The notes below the pieces were generated by a model. It searched no databases. It saw only the letters and a list, made by a program, of their open reading frames with translations, and was not told where the DNA came from. Shown one piece after another: positions 10,312 to 18,838 of a DNA stretch of 64,000 nucleotides. This DNA is from Acanthamoeba sp. SK_2022b. Taxonomy: Eukaryota; Discosea; Longamoebia; Acanthamoebidae. The stretch covers positions 1-64,000 of the forward strand of contig JANDJZ010000392.1 in NCBI GenBank assembly GCA_027943245.1, written 5' to 3'. The translations under genes and the position numbers were made by a program. Positions within the stretch are counted from its first letter, which is position 1, and each line of letters starts with the position of its first letter.

Positions 10312-11490
10312 CTATTTACTTTCGTAAATAGTATCAATTAGTTTAAAATAGGTATCGGGAGCATGCGCATTTTTTATTCTTTCGATGGATGCTTGTGCTT
10401 TATCGCTTATTGTTTTTTTGTCAGCAACGGCATTAGTTATATTTTTCTTGATGCCAGCTATAATGGTATTACGAATTTCTTCTTTGTCATCATAACTACT
10501 GATGACAATTTCTTTAAATTTATTACATGGAACATCGATCATCCAACCTGATTCGGAGGGGTTTATTTCTGTCAATGCACGAACGCTGGTTGTTATCACA
10601 GGGCATCCGCAAGCTTGCATTTCCAATACGGAATAACCATAAGTGTCACCCCATGTTGGCAACAAACCAATGTGGCTACTAATGAATTTTTCCATTACTT
10701 GCCCGTTAGGAAGCGATGCAAAATGGGAAATACATGATAGACCTTTTACAATGGATTCAATGCGTTCATAGAATTGCATATCATCTTTGAATTCTCCATG
10801 AACATAATTATCTCTTTTGCCCAGATCGCCGATCAAAGTGACATCAATGTCGTCTGCTGAAATAATCCCGCTCTCAACCAGTTCACTAACGGCAAGAACG
10901 ATTTCTGCACCGCCTTTACGGTAAAAGTCCCGACCGACAAAGATGAGCTTTACCCTGTCTGAATCGACCGGTTTGTCAGTTAGCGCAGCCACTAACAGTT
11001 GCTGAGGCGGATGAACAACACGCATCTTGCTTTTGATTGAATCGGCAAGAGCGGGGTATTCATCAAGCATAGCCACCTGAATATTATAAGCAGATTGTGA
11101 TAATGCTAAAATACTAAGGCAATTGCTTTCGGCGATGGCTGACAGCAAGGCTTCAATCTTTTCGTTTTTCTCATAATTATTCTTCCCATCCGGTTTTCTA
11201 TGAATATCCATTACTTCCGGTATTCTCGGGATAATAGTCTCAAAGGTTGAAACCCACTTGCTTTTTAGTAATCCGGTGTGGTTGAAGAAATGAAATGCAT
11301 CAATATTATCTGAGGGGTTAATTATGAGCGGTCTAAAAATAAATGATGGTGCTTTATGTAGTAGTTTGCTGTTCAGAAAGTTAATATATTTAAAAATATT
11401 GCTTTTATCAAAGTTGATGAAGTCATGACTTTTGTTTTCAGTAATGCACCGCTTTTCAGGGTATCCATTGCTCGCAATTCCGATGCGCAT
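10312..11490 (-). CDS. Glycosyltransferase, GT4/GT1-like, AT-rich accessory gene
   Basis: 392 residues. The C-terminal half has GT-B features: FVGRDFYRKGG opens the second Rossmann domain, and GDTYGYSVLEMQACGCPVIT resembles the E-x7-E nucleotide-sugar region, with D in place of the first E. The N-terminal acceptor half is not recognisable to me. Codons are strongly AT-biased compared with all neighbours, and E. coli has different genes between cobB and potD, so acquisition by transfer is likely. No other polysaccharide gene is adjacent, so donor and acceptor are unknown. No signal peptide is visible; probably cytoplasmic or membrane-associated. Confidence 0.75.
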   Translation of the reverse strand: MRIGIASNGYPEKRCITENKSHDFINFDKSNIFKYINFLNSKLLHKAPSFIFRPLIINPSDNIDAFHFFNHTGLLKSKWVSTFETIIPRIPEVMDIHRKPDGKNNYEKNEKIEALLSAIAESNCLSILALSQSAYNIQVAMLDEYPALADSIKSKMRVVHPPQQLLVAALTDKPVDSDRVKLIFVGRDFYRKGGAEIVLAVSELVESGIISADDIDVTLIGDLGKRDNYVHGEFKDDMQFYERIESIVKGLSCISHFASLPNGQVMEKFISSHIGLLPTWGDTYGYSVLEMQACGCPVITTSVRALTEINPSESGWMIDVPCNKFKEIVISSYDDKEEIRNTIIAGIKKNITNAVADKKTISDKAQASIERIKNAHAPDTYFKLIDTIYESK

Positions 11491-11642
11491 TCACCACCTC
11501 ATAATAATTAAAAATAAAATGCAATAACTTAGATAATATACCGCTATCCATGTGTAATTACAAGGGGTATTCAATGCGTAAACATTCGTGCATAATTACA
11601 GGGAGTAATGCTTTATAAAAATACATCAATAAGCTACTGCAA

Positions 11643-11677
11643 CTTCGTTATCCGACTTGTGATGGCGGATAACGAAG
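11643..11677. repeat. Perfect 12-bp inverted repeat with 11-nt spacer
   Basis: CTTCGTTATCCG at 11643-11654 and its exact complement at 11666-11677 flank an 11-nt spacer. It lies downstream of potD and upstream of the AT-rich glycosyltransferase gene. No T run follows on either strand, so it is not a standard intrinsic terminator. It could be an RNA stem that ends or protects the potD transcript, or a recombination-type site. The rest of 11491-11698 is AT-rich non-coding sequence. Confidence 0.6.
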
Positions 11678-11698
11678 ATAATAGCGTTTCTCTAACGA

Positions 11699-12742
11699 TC
11701 AACGCCCGGCTTTCAGCTTTTGGAAGTAGCTTTCGTACAGCGTGCTGGCGTCGCCGACGTCGTTTTGCCACTCGCCGTGTTCAATCACCGCCTTATCCGG
11801 GTAGAGTGACTTGTCATTGGCGATCTCCGGCGACAGCAGCTTCTTCGCCGCCAGGTTCGGCGTCGGGTAACCGATGGTTTCCGCCACCTGCACCGCGATT
11901 TCCGGCCGCAGCAGGAAGTCGATCAGCTTCAGCGCCCCCTCGACGTTGCGCGCGTTGGCCGGAATGGCCAGGCTGTCCATCCAGAAGATCCCGCCTTCCT
12001 TCGGCCAGACGATCTCCAGCGGCGTGCCGGCCTGGCGCGCCACGAAGGCCGAACCGTTCCACACCATACCGACGTTGACTTCCCCTTCCATAAACGGGTT
12101 GCCAGGGTTGTCGGAGTTGAAGGCCAGCACGTTCGGCATCAATTTCTGCAGTTCGTGGTAGGCGGCTTCGATCTCTTTCGGGTCGGTGGTGTTGCCGGAA
12201 TAGCCCAGCTTGAGCAGCGCCATCTGGAACACTTCGCGCGCGTCGTCGGTCAGCAGCAGGCGGCCTTTGTACTGCGGCTGCCACAGATCGGCCCAGGACG
12301 TGACGGTAGAGGGCTCCTGCGCATCGCTGTTAACGCCGATGGCGGTGGCGCCCCAGATATAGGGGATGGAATAGTCGTTGTTAGGATCGAACGGCTTGTT
12401 CAGCAAGGCAGGATCGAGATCCTTGAAGTGGCTGAGCTTGCTCTTGTCGATTTTTTGCAGCATGCCTTCCTTGCTCATCTTGGCGATGAAGTAGGTGGAA
12501 GGCACCACCAGATCGTACGCGCCGTCTTTATAGGTCTTCAGCTTGGCGTACATGCTTTCGTTGGATTCATAGGTGGAATAGATCACCTTGATACCGGTTT
12601 CCTTGGTGAACTGCTCCAGCAGCCCCGGCGGGACGTATTCAGTCCAGTTATAGAAATACAGCGTTTTGCCGTCAGAGGCGTTTGCAGAGCAGAAACTCAG
12701 CGCCATCATCCCGGCTGCGAGCAGATGTGACCACTTTTTCAT
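11699..12742 (-). CDS. potD: Spermidine/putrescine-binding periplasmic protein PotD
   Basis: 347 residues with a signal peptide (MKKWSHLLAAGMMALSFCSANA, cleavage near residue 23). It delivers spermidine, and putrescine less well, to PotABC. The mature start TLYFYNWTEYVPPGLLEQF is a hallmark of the family. The same strand carries potA, potB and potC upstream, but potC is separated by 228 bp rather than abutting, so potD may also be transcribed separately. Confidence 0.96.
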   Translation of the reverse strand: MKKWSHLLAAGMMALSFCSANASDGKTLYFYNWTEYVPPGLLEQFTKETGIKVIYSTYESNESMYAKLKTYKDGAYDLVVPSTYFIAKMSKEGMLQKIDKSKLSHFKDLDPALLNKPFDPNNDYSIPYIWGATAIGVNSDAQEPSTVTSWADLWQPQYKGRLLLTDDAREVFQMALLKLGYSGNTTDPKEIEAAYHELQKLMPNVLAFNSDNPGNPFMEGEVNVGMVWNGSAFVARQAGTPLEIVWPKEGGIFWMDSLAIPANARNVEGALKLIDFLLRPEIAVQVAETIGYPTPNLAAKKLLSPEIANDKSLYPDKAVIEHGEWQNDVGDASTLYESYFQKLKAGR

Positions 12743-12970
12743 GCAGCGTATCCTTCAGCAGTAATGAGCCGAACCCGTATGGGCAAACCGTTTGGCGGCC
12801 GCGCCATACCCCAGAAAGGGGCCATTATAGGGGCCGGGGCGGGGTGGGTAAAGGCGGTTATCCCAGCGGCAAATCAGCGGGTTAACCGAGCCTGGCCGAT
12901 CAAGAACGGCCGCAGTCATATCACTGCGGCGAATGAAAGAGGCGGGCGCTGCCGCGCCCGGCGGGAAGGG

Positions 12971-13753
12971 CTACTCGGCCTTGGGCGAGCGATCGCGCAT
13001 CACCCACTGGCTGGCGATCACCAGCACCAGCGACAGCAGCAGCAAAATGGTGGCCAGCGCGTTGACCTCCGGCGAGACGCCGACTTTCACCATCGAATAG
13101 ATCTTCAGCGGCAAGATTTCGTAGCTCGGCCCGGTGACGAAGGAGGAGACGACCACGTCGTCCATCGACAGGGTGAAGCTCAGCAGCCAGCCGGCCGCCA
13201 CCGCCGGCATCGCCAGCGGCAGGATGATCTTGCGCAGAATGGTGAACTCGCTTGCGCCGAGATCGCGCGCGGCCTCCAGCATCTTCACGTCGAACCCTTT
13301 CAGGCGCGCGTAGACGGTCACCACCACGAACGGCAGGCAAAAGGTGATGTGCGAGAACAGCAGCGACCAGAAGCCGAGCGAAATGCCGAGCAGCATGAAC
13401 AGCACCAGCAACGAGATGGCCATCACGATGTCCGGCGACATCATCACCACGAACAGCATGCCGCCAACGAACGGCTTGCCGCGGAAGCGGTAACGGTACA
13501 GCGCCACCGCGGTCAGCGAGCCGATCAGCGTGGCGAAGGTGGCGGAGAGCACCGCCATGGTCAACGAGTGGCCGGCGGCCTGCAGCAGGCTGTCGTTATT
13601 CAGCAGCGTGCTGTACCACTTGGTGGTGGCTCCTTGCCAACTGATGCCGAAGCGCGAAGCGTTGAAGGAGTTGACGATCAGGATGACGATCGGGATATAC
13701 AGGTAGGCGTATACCAGCGTCATAAAGCCGCCGCGCAGCAGACGTCCGATCAT
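12971..13753 (-). CDS. potC: Spermidine/putrescine ABC transporter permease PotC
   Basis: 260 residues, a six-helix permease with the cytoplasmic EAA loop ([21 protein letters not shown], about 150-170) that contacts PotA. The start ATG overlaps the potB stop as ATGA. Product of the potABCD system for polyamine import. Confidence 0.96.
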   Translation of the reverse strand: MIGRLLRGGFMTLVYAYLYIPIVILIVNSFNASRFGISWQGATTKWYSTLLNNDSLLQAAGHSLTMAVLSATFATLIGSLTAVALYRYRFRGKPFVGGMLFVVMMSPDIVMAISLLVLFMLLGISLGFWSLLFSHITFCLPFVVVTVYARLKGFDVKMLEAARDLGASEFTILRKIILPLAMPAVAAGWLLSFTLSMDDVVVSSFVTGPSYEILPLKIYSMVKVGVSPEVNALATILLLLSLVLVIASQWVMRDRSPKAE

Positions 13754-14610
13754 GCCAGATCCTCCTTCTTGTTCAGCAGGCGGGCGGCCCGGTAATAGAC
13801 CAGCAGCAACAGCCCCATCACCAGCGTCAGGCAGATGCTGGTGGCCGCGCCGAACGGCCAGTCGCGGATATTGAGGAACTGGCTTTTAATCACGTTGCCG
13901 ATCAGCAGATTCTTGGCGCCGCCCATCAGATCGGCGACGAAGAACAGCCCCATCGCCGGTAGCACCACCAGCAGGCAGCCGGCGATAATGCCCGGCATGG
14001 TCAGCGGCACGATGATGCGGATAAAGGTCTGCAGCTTGCTGGCGCCGAGATCGCGCGCCGCTTCCAGGCAGGACTTATCGAGTTTTTCGATGCTGGAGTA
14101 GAGCGGCATCACCATAAACGGCAGCAGGATATACACCAGGCCGAGGATCACCGCTTCCGAGGTGTACATGATGCGCAGCGGCTTGTCGATGATGCCGATC
14201 CACAGCAGCGCGTCGTTGAGATAGCCGCGGGTGCTGAGAAACAGCTTCAGGCCGTAGATGCGGATCAGCGAGTTGGTCCAGAAGGGCACGATCAGCAGAA
14301 ACAGCAGCAGCGGCCGCACCTTCTGCGGCAACCGCGCCAGAATAAAGGCGAACGGGTAGCCAATCACCAGGCAGCACAGGGTGGCGATCAGCGCCATGTT
14401 CAGCGAGTGCAGCAGCACCTGGGCGTACAACGGATCGAACAAGCGCCGGTAGTTATCCAGCGTGAACACCATCTGCACCAGATTGGCGTCGTCGCGGGTC
14501 AGGAAGCTGGTGGCGATGATCATCAGGTTCGGCATGAACACGAACAGCAGCAGCCAGGCGACGACGCCGACGATCACCACATTCTGGAAGACTTTACGCG
14601 ATTTCTTCAT
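13750..14610 (-). CDS. potB: Spermidine/putrescine ABC transporter permease PotB
   Basis: 286 residues from the ATG at 14608-14610 ([10 protein letters not shown]), which matches the family start better than an upstream ATG at 14637 lying further inside potA. Six membrane helices; the EAA loop is [19 protein letters not shown]. It overlaps the end of potA by 17 bp and potC by 4 bp, giving a tightly coupled operon. Confidence 0.95.
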   Translation of the reverse strand: MKKSRKVFQNVVIVGVVAWLLLFVFMPNLMIIATSFLTRDDANLVQMVFTLDNYRRLFDPLYAQVLLHSLNMALIATLCCLVIGYPFAFILARLPQKVRPLLLFLLIVPFWTNSLIRIYGLKLFLSTRGYLNDALLWIGIIDKPLRIMYTSEAVILGLVYILLPFMVMPLYSSIEKLDKSCLEAARDLGASKLQTFIRIIVPLTMPGIIAGCLLVVLPAMGLFFVADLMGGAKNLLIGNVIKSQFLNIRDWPFGAATSICLTLVMGLLLLVYYRAARLLNKKEDLA

Positions 14611-15709
14611 CGGCCAGCACCACCTCCCAGCTTTCAACCCAGGTCACCGCCATCTTCTGGTTGAGCGAGTGGTCGACGTCCGGATCGTCTTCATTGAAGA
14701 ACTCGCTGACCATCACCGTTTTACCGCTCTCCAGCTCAACCACCGACTCCAGCGTCATGCCTTTGTAGTTGCGCTCGCGCACGTAGCCGATCAGCCCGTC
14801 GTGCTGCGCGCTGTCGTTCACTTCTTCTACCCGCAGATCCTCCGGGCGCAGCAGCACCTTCAGCTTTTGGCCCGGCTCCACCGGCAGATCGGCGTAGATG
14901 TCGCACTCGCGGCCTTCGACGTTGGCGCGCACCCGCTGCGCATCGAGGCGCTGCAAGACCACCGCGTCGAAGATGTTGATCTCGCCGATAAAGCTGGCGA
15001 CGAACAGGTTCTTCGGCTCTTCGTAGATCTCACGCGGCGTGCCGTCTTGCTCGATGCGGCCTTCACGCATCACCACGATGCGATCCGACATGGTCAGCGC
15101 TTCCTCCTGATCGTGGGTGACGAACACGAAGGTGATGCCCAGCTTGCGCTGCAGCGCCTTCAGCTCGTTCTGCATCTGTTTGCGCAGCTTGTAGTCCAGC
15201 GCCGACAGCGATTCGTCCAGCAGCAGCACCTTCGGCTTGTTGACCACTGCGCGGGCGATGGCCACGCGCTGCTGTTGGCCGCCGGAGAGCTGGCCCGGCC
15301 GCCGCTGGGCGAACGCATCCAGCTGCACCATGCGCAGCGCCTCTTCGACGCGCGGCGTCAGTTCCGCCGCCGGCACCTTTTGCATACGCAGGCCAAAGGC
15401 GACGTTGTCGAACACCGACATGTGCGGAAACAGGGCATAGCTCTGAAACACGGTGTTGACGTGGCGGTGTTCGGCCGGAATGGCGGTGATGTCCTGGCCG
15501 TCGAGCACGATGCGGCCCCGATCGGCGTCTTCCAGACCGGCGATCAGGCGCAGCACCGTGGTTTTGCCACAGCCGGAGGGGCCGAGAATGGTGAGGAATT
15601 CGCCGTGGTTAATCGCCAGTTCCAGATCGGCAATGATGGTTTTGCCATCGAACGCTTTGCTCAGGGCATGCAGTTCAACAAGGGGGGTCAGAGAGGATGT
15701 CTCAGTCAT
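14594..15709 (-). CDS. potA: Spermidine/putrescine ABC transporter ATPase PotA
   Basis: 371 residues. Walker [10 protein letters not shown] near 41-49, signature [14 protein letters not shown], Walker [12 protein letters not shown], and a C-terminal regulatory (TOBE-like) domain after about residue 240. It energises polyamine uptake and is the first gene of potABC(D). It is divergent from pepT, as in E. coli. Confidence 0.96.
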   Translation of the reverse strand: MTETSSLTPLVELHALSKAFDGKTIIADLELAINHGEFLTILGPSGCGKTTVLRLIAGLEDADRGRIVLDGQDITAIPAEHRHVNTVFQSYALFPHMSVFDNVAFGLRMQKVPAAELTPRVEEALRMVQLDAFAQRRPGQLSGGQQQRVAIARAVVNKPKVLLLDESLSALDYKLRKQMQNELKALQRKLGITFVFVTHDQEEALTMSDRIVVMREGRIEQDGTPREIYEEPKNLFVASFIGEINIFDAVVLQRLDAQRVRANVEGRECDIYADLPVEPGQKLKVLLRPEDLRVEEVNDSAQHDGLIGYVRERNYKGMTLESVVELESGKTVMVSEFFNEDDPDVDHSLNQKMAVTWVESWEVVLADEEIA

Positions 15710-16064
15710 TTATCGTATTACTCTATCCCGTGGGCTAATGCAGATAGAACCGCAACTGGAAAAGACTGCCGGAGCTTGCGGGATGCCCGCTGTTCAAATG
15801 AAGCTCAAACCAGTTGCGCCAATGGAAATTTTTCGAGCGCGCATGATAGACGCTGAATGCCGGAATTGAAAGCCGATCCGGCCCAGATGCCGCGTTTTTC
15901 ATCATGATAGCGACAAATGACCCTGTGATGACAGTGTTATTTCCCTCAGAAATCATCACAAAGATTAATGATATTGGCGAATTCTGGTTAAAAATGACCT
16001 GACGCAATATTTGATCCTGATCGGTTCCGCATAATGAAACGCGATATTCTGAGGGGCCGCTACC
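15710..16064. other. Non-coding divergent promoter region potA/pepT
   Basis: 355 bp with no convincing gene. A 90-codon minus-strand frame at 15735-16007 shows no family signal and no good ribosome site. The region becomes AT-rich towards pepT, consistent with promoters, and contains an FNR-like half site at 16011. Confidence 0.6.
16011..16024 (+). promoter_or_regulatory. FNR-like site upstream of pepT
   Basis: TTGATCCTGATCGG has a perfect left half and a 3/5 right half against TTGAT-N4-ATCAA. In enteric bacteria pepT is an FNR-activated gene, so the position 40 bp before the start codon is plausible. The weak right half keeps confidence low. Confidence 0.4.
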
Positions 16065-17294
16065 ATGGACAAATTACTTGACCGCTTTTTCAACTACGTC
16101 TCTTTCGACACCCAGTCCAAAGCGAACGTAAGGCATGTGCCGAGCACCGACGGGCAGTTGAAGCTGGCGCGTGCGTTGCAGCAGGAAATGATCGCGCTCG
16201 GCTTCGAGCGGGTGTCGCTCAGCGAACACGGCTGCGTGATGGGCACCTGGCCGGGCAACGTCGCCTGGCCGGTGCCGGCGGTCGGTTTTATCGCCCATCT
16301 GGATACCTCGCCGGATTTCAGCGGCAAACACGTCAATCCGCAGATCGTCGAGAACTATCGCGGCGGCGACATCGCGCTCGGCATCGGCGATGAAGTGCTG
16401 TCGCCGGTGATGTTCCCGATCCTGCACCAGATGCTGGGGCAGACCCTGATCACTACCGACGGCAAAACGCTGCTGGGCGCCGACGACAAGGCCGGCATCG
16501 CCGAGATCCTCACCGCCATGGTGCGCCTGCGTGCGCGCAAAATCCCGCACGGCGACATCCGCGTGGCCTTCACCCCGGACGAGGAGGTGGGCAAGGGGGC
16601 GCAGCTGTTCGACGTGGCGGCCTTCAATGCCGAATGGGCTTACACCGTGGACGGCGGCGGCGTCGGCGAGCTCGAGTGCGAGAACTTCAACGCCGCCTCG
16701 GTGACGATCAAAATCCTCGGCAACAGCGTGCACCCCGGCAGCGCCAAGGGCGTGATGGTCAACGCGCTGTCGCTGGCCACCCGTATTCATCAGGCGTTGC
16801 CGGCGGACGAAGCGCCGGAGACCACCGAAGGCTACCAGGGCTTTTTTCACCTCAGCAGCATCAAGGGCAGCGTAGAGCGCGCCGAAATGCACTATATCCT
16901 GCGCGACTTCGAGCGCGAGGGGTTTGAAGCGCGCAAGCGCAAGATGGTGGACATCGCCCGCGAGGTCGGCAAAGGCTTGCCGCGCGATTGCTATATCGAA
17001 GTGAGCATCGAAGACAGCTATTACAACATGCGCGAACAGGTGGCGGAGCACCCGCATGTGATCGCGCTGGCGCAGCAGGCGATGCGCGACTGCGACATCG
17101 AACCGGTGATGAAGCCGATCCGCGGCGGCACCGACGGCGCGCAGCTGTCGTTCCGCGGCCTGCCGTGCCCGAACCTGTTCACCGGCGGCTACAACTACCA
17201 CGGCAAGCACGAATTCGTGACCCTGGAAGGCATGGAGCAAGCGGTGGCGGTGATCATGCGCATCGCGGCGCTGGCCGCCGAGCGGGCGCGGTAA
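16065..17294 (+). CDS. pepT: Peptidase T (tripeptide aminopeptidase)
   Basis: 409 residues, M20 metallopeptidase that removes the N-terminal residue of tripeptides in the cytosol. Metal and catalytic segments visible: [30 protein letters not shown] with the catalytic glutamates, and a C-terminal [12 protein letters not shown] histidine region. Length equals the family norm. Confidence 0.97.
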   Translation: MDKLLDRFFNYVSFDTQSKANVRHVPSTDGQLKLARALQQEMIALGFERVSLSEHGCVMGTWPGNVAWPVPAVGFIAHLDTSPDFSGKHVNPQIVENYRGGDIALGIGDEVLSPVMFPILHQMLGQTLITTDGKTLLGADDKAGIAEILTAMVRLRARKIPHGDIRVAFTPDEEVGKGAQLFDVAAFNAEWAYTVDGGGVGELECENFNAASVTIKILGNSVHPGSAKGVMVNALSLATRIHQALPADEAPETTEGYQGFFHLSSIKGSVERAEMHYILRDFEREGFEARKRKMVDIAREVGKGLPRDCYIEVSIEDSYYNMREQVAEHPHVIALAQQAMRDCDIEPVMKPIRGGTDGAQLSFRGLPCPNLFTGGYNYHGKHEFVTLEGMEQAVAVIMRIAALAAERAR

Positions 17295-17351
17295 ACACCT
17301 TCGTTCCCCGGCCGGCTTGCGCCGACCCGCATTCCCTTTTCTGATACGCCC

Positions 17352-17372
17352 GGCGGGCTCAGCGTGCCCGCC
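17352..17372 (+). terminator. Possible terminator after pepT
   Basis: GGCGGGC / GCCCGCC seven-base stem with a 7-nt loop, followed by a pyrimidine-rich but not pure T tail. Confidence 0.5.
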
Positions 17373-17473
17373 GCTCTCTTCTTCCGTTCCCTTTATGGCT
17401 CCCGGTCTCAGGGTTGTTTCGTTCACCACACAACCCGCGGTGAGGGAATCCCATTATCCTTCGAGATAACGTG

Positions 17474-17489
17474 CTGTTTATGCATACAG
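17474..17489. promoter_or_regulatory. LexA (SOS) box upstream of the S74-bacteriocin operon
   Basis: CTGTTTATGCATACAG fits CTGT-N8-ACAG exactly and has an AT-rich centre. It lies 117 bp before the S74 gene. I see no second box before the bacteriocin gene itself, so both genes appear to depend on this one. Colicin and pyocin genes are typically SOS-controlled. Confidence 0.75.
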
Positions 17490-17606
17490 GTTTCTGCGTG
17501 CTTAACCGGTTTTACAGCTTCGGTGCGGTGAGCCCAGTGGCCAGGGAATGCTGGGGGAATGAGCGCTGTTAACCGCCATCAAACAGGACGTAAGAGGGTA
17601 ACAATC

Positions 17607-18746
17607 ATGGCAGAAGAAAAGAAAAATGCGCAGGTGATTAACGGCGTTAACGACGATATCGCGGAGCTGAAATCGCTGTCTACGCTGCGCCAGCGCGTGG
17701 TCAGCGACGGTGAAATCGTCTCCAAATCGGCCAACGGTTTTCGGCTGGCAAATGGCAATACCGGAGTGATGCTGCGTAATGATGGCGAGGCTTTCTACTT
17801 ACTGACAACTCGGGCTGGGCAAGCTCAAAACGGACAATGGAACACCTCGCGTCCTTTCGCTTTCAGCCTGGCTTCCGGCAGGGTTGCACTCGGCAACGGC
17901 GTTGATATTTCCGGTGGTGCGATGGTATCGCATAATGCCGGCATCTCCACCGCGACCACCGGTCCAGCACCACTTATTAATGGGCAAGTCTATGATGCGG
18001 CCGCCGTACATACCAATTTCACCAGCGGTAACGTCACTACGGCCATGTTGATGGGGTCACGCGTGGTCGCCGGCAAAGAGGATTATGGCCTGCTCTCTTA
18101 CCGCGATTGGCAGGGAAACTGGAACGAGCTCCAGGTCAGGCCGAATGCCGAATTATCAGTAGGACAACTGATTAAGCGTAATGCTAATGGATGGATTTGG
18201 GCGGCCGGTAACCAGAATGTAAACAATAATGCAGACCGCATTACCAACGGGATGCATATACAGGGTGCAGGCGACCTGTCAGCCGATTTGTACCACTACG
18301 AGCGCATCGGCAAACACCACATGCTCGCGTTGCACGTGGCCAATGGCGGCGCTGATGGTTGGTATGAATTCCGCAATGATGGCCATGCCTACACCAACGG
18401 CGCCTGGAACAGCAGCTCCGATGCCCGCATGAAAACGGACATCACCCAAATTGCCGGCGCATTGGACAAGCTGGCCAATATTGGCGGCTACACCTACCTC
18501 AAACAGGGCGTGCCGGAGGCCGGGGTGATCGCTCAGGAAGTGGAGAGCGTATTGCCGCAGTCGGTAACCCAAACCGAATTGAAGCTCAACGATGGCAGCG
18601 TGCTGAAGGATGCCCGGGGCATCAATATCAACGGCGTGGTGGCGTTGCTGGTTGAGGCGCTTAAGGAAGAGCGAGCGGCCCGAGAAGGGTTGGAATCGCG
18701 GTTGGCGGCGTTGGAAGGCATGGTTTCAACGTCTCAAAATGCTTGA
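17607..18746 (+). CDS. Tail-fibre-like protein with C-terminal peptidase S74 self-cleaving chaperone
   Basis: 379 residues from the ATG at 17607 (MAEEKKN), preceded by AGAGGG; the frame is open further upstream without a better ribosome site. The first 260 residues look like a repetitive beta-rich fibre (ADGEAFYLL-type and WQGNWNELQVRPN-type strands, NGWIWAAGNQNV). The C-terminus is a clear S74 intramolecular chaperone: SSSDARMKTDI with the expected Ser271-Asp272 cleavage point, then AGVIAQEVESVLPQSV and a terminal coiled coil (EALKEERAAREGLESRL). S74 domains trimerise phage fibres and then release themselves. No other phage gene is nearby; instead a bacteriocin gene starts 92 bp downstream on the same strand, with no terminator between. 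Confidence 0.88.
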   Translation: MAEEKKNAQVINGVNDDIAELKSLSTLRQRVVSDGEIVSKSANGFRLANGNTGVMLRNDGEAFYLLTTRAGQAQNGQWNTSRPFAFSLASGRVALGNGVDISGGAMVSHNAGISTATTGPAPLINGQVYDAAAVHTNFTSGNVTTAMLMGSRVVAGKEDYGLLSYRDWQGNWNELQVRPNAELSVGQLIKRNANGWIWAAGNQNVNNNADRITNGMHIQGAGDLSADLYHYERIGKHHMLALHVANGGADGWYEFRNDGHAYTNGAWNSSSDARMKTDITQIAGALDKLANIGGYTYLKQGVPEAGVIAQEVESVLPQSVTQTELKLNDGSVLKDARGININGVVALLVEALKEERAAREGLESRLAALEGMVSTSQNA

Positions 18747-18838
18747 GTCACGGCCAACTGACGGGATTTTCAACGGAGTAATTATTGCGGCTGAATAATG
18801 CAATATTTGCTCCGCCTGCCTCGAACAAGGAGAAAGAT

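Noticed and set aside
12764..15856. Long open frames on the plus strand opposite potABCD (for example 12764-13795 and 14462-15856)
   Set aside because: They mirror well-recognised genes on the minus strand in high-GC DNA and encode His/Gln/Arg-rich sequence with no family signal.
15735..16007. 90-codon minus-strand frame in the potA/pepT gap
   Set aside because: No ribosome site, no family signal, overlaps the promoter region of both neighbours.
18747..18838. Second LexA box before the bacteriocin gene
   Set aside because: No CTG-N10-CAG arrangement was found in this gap.
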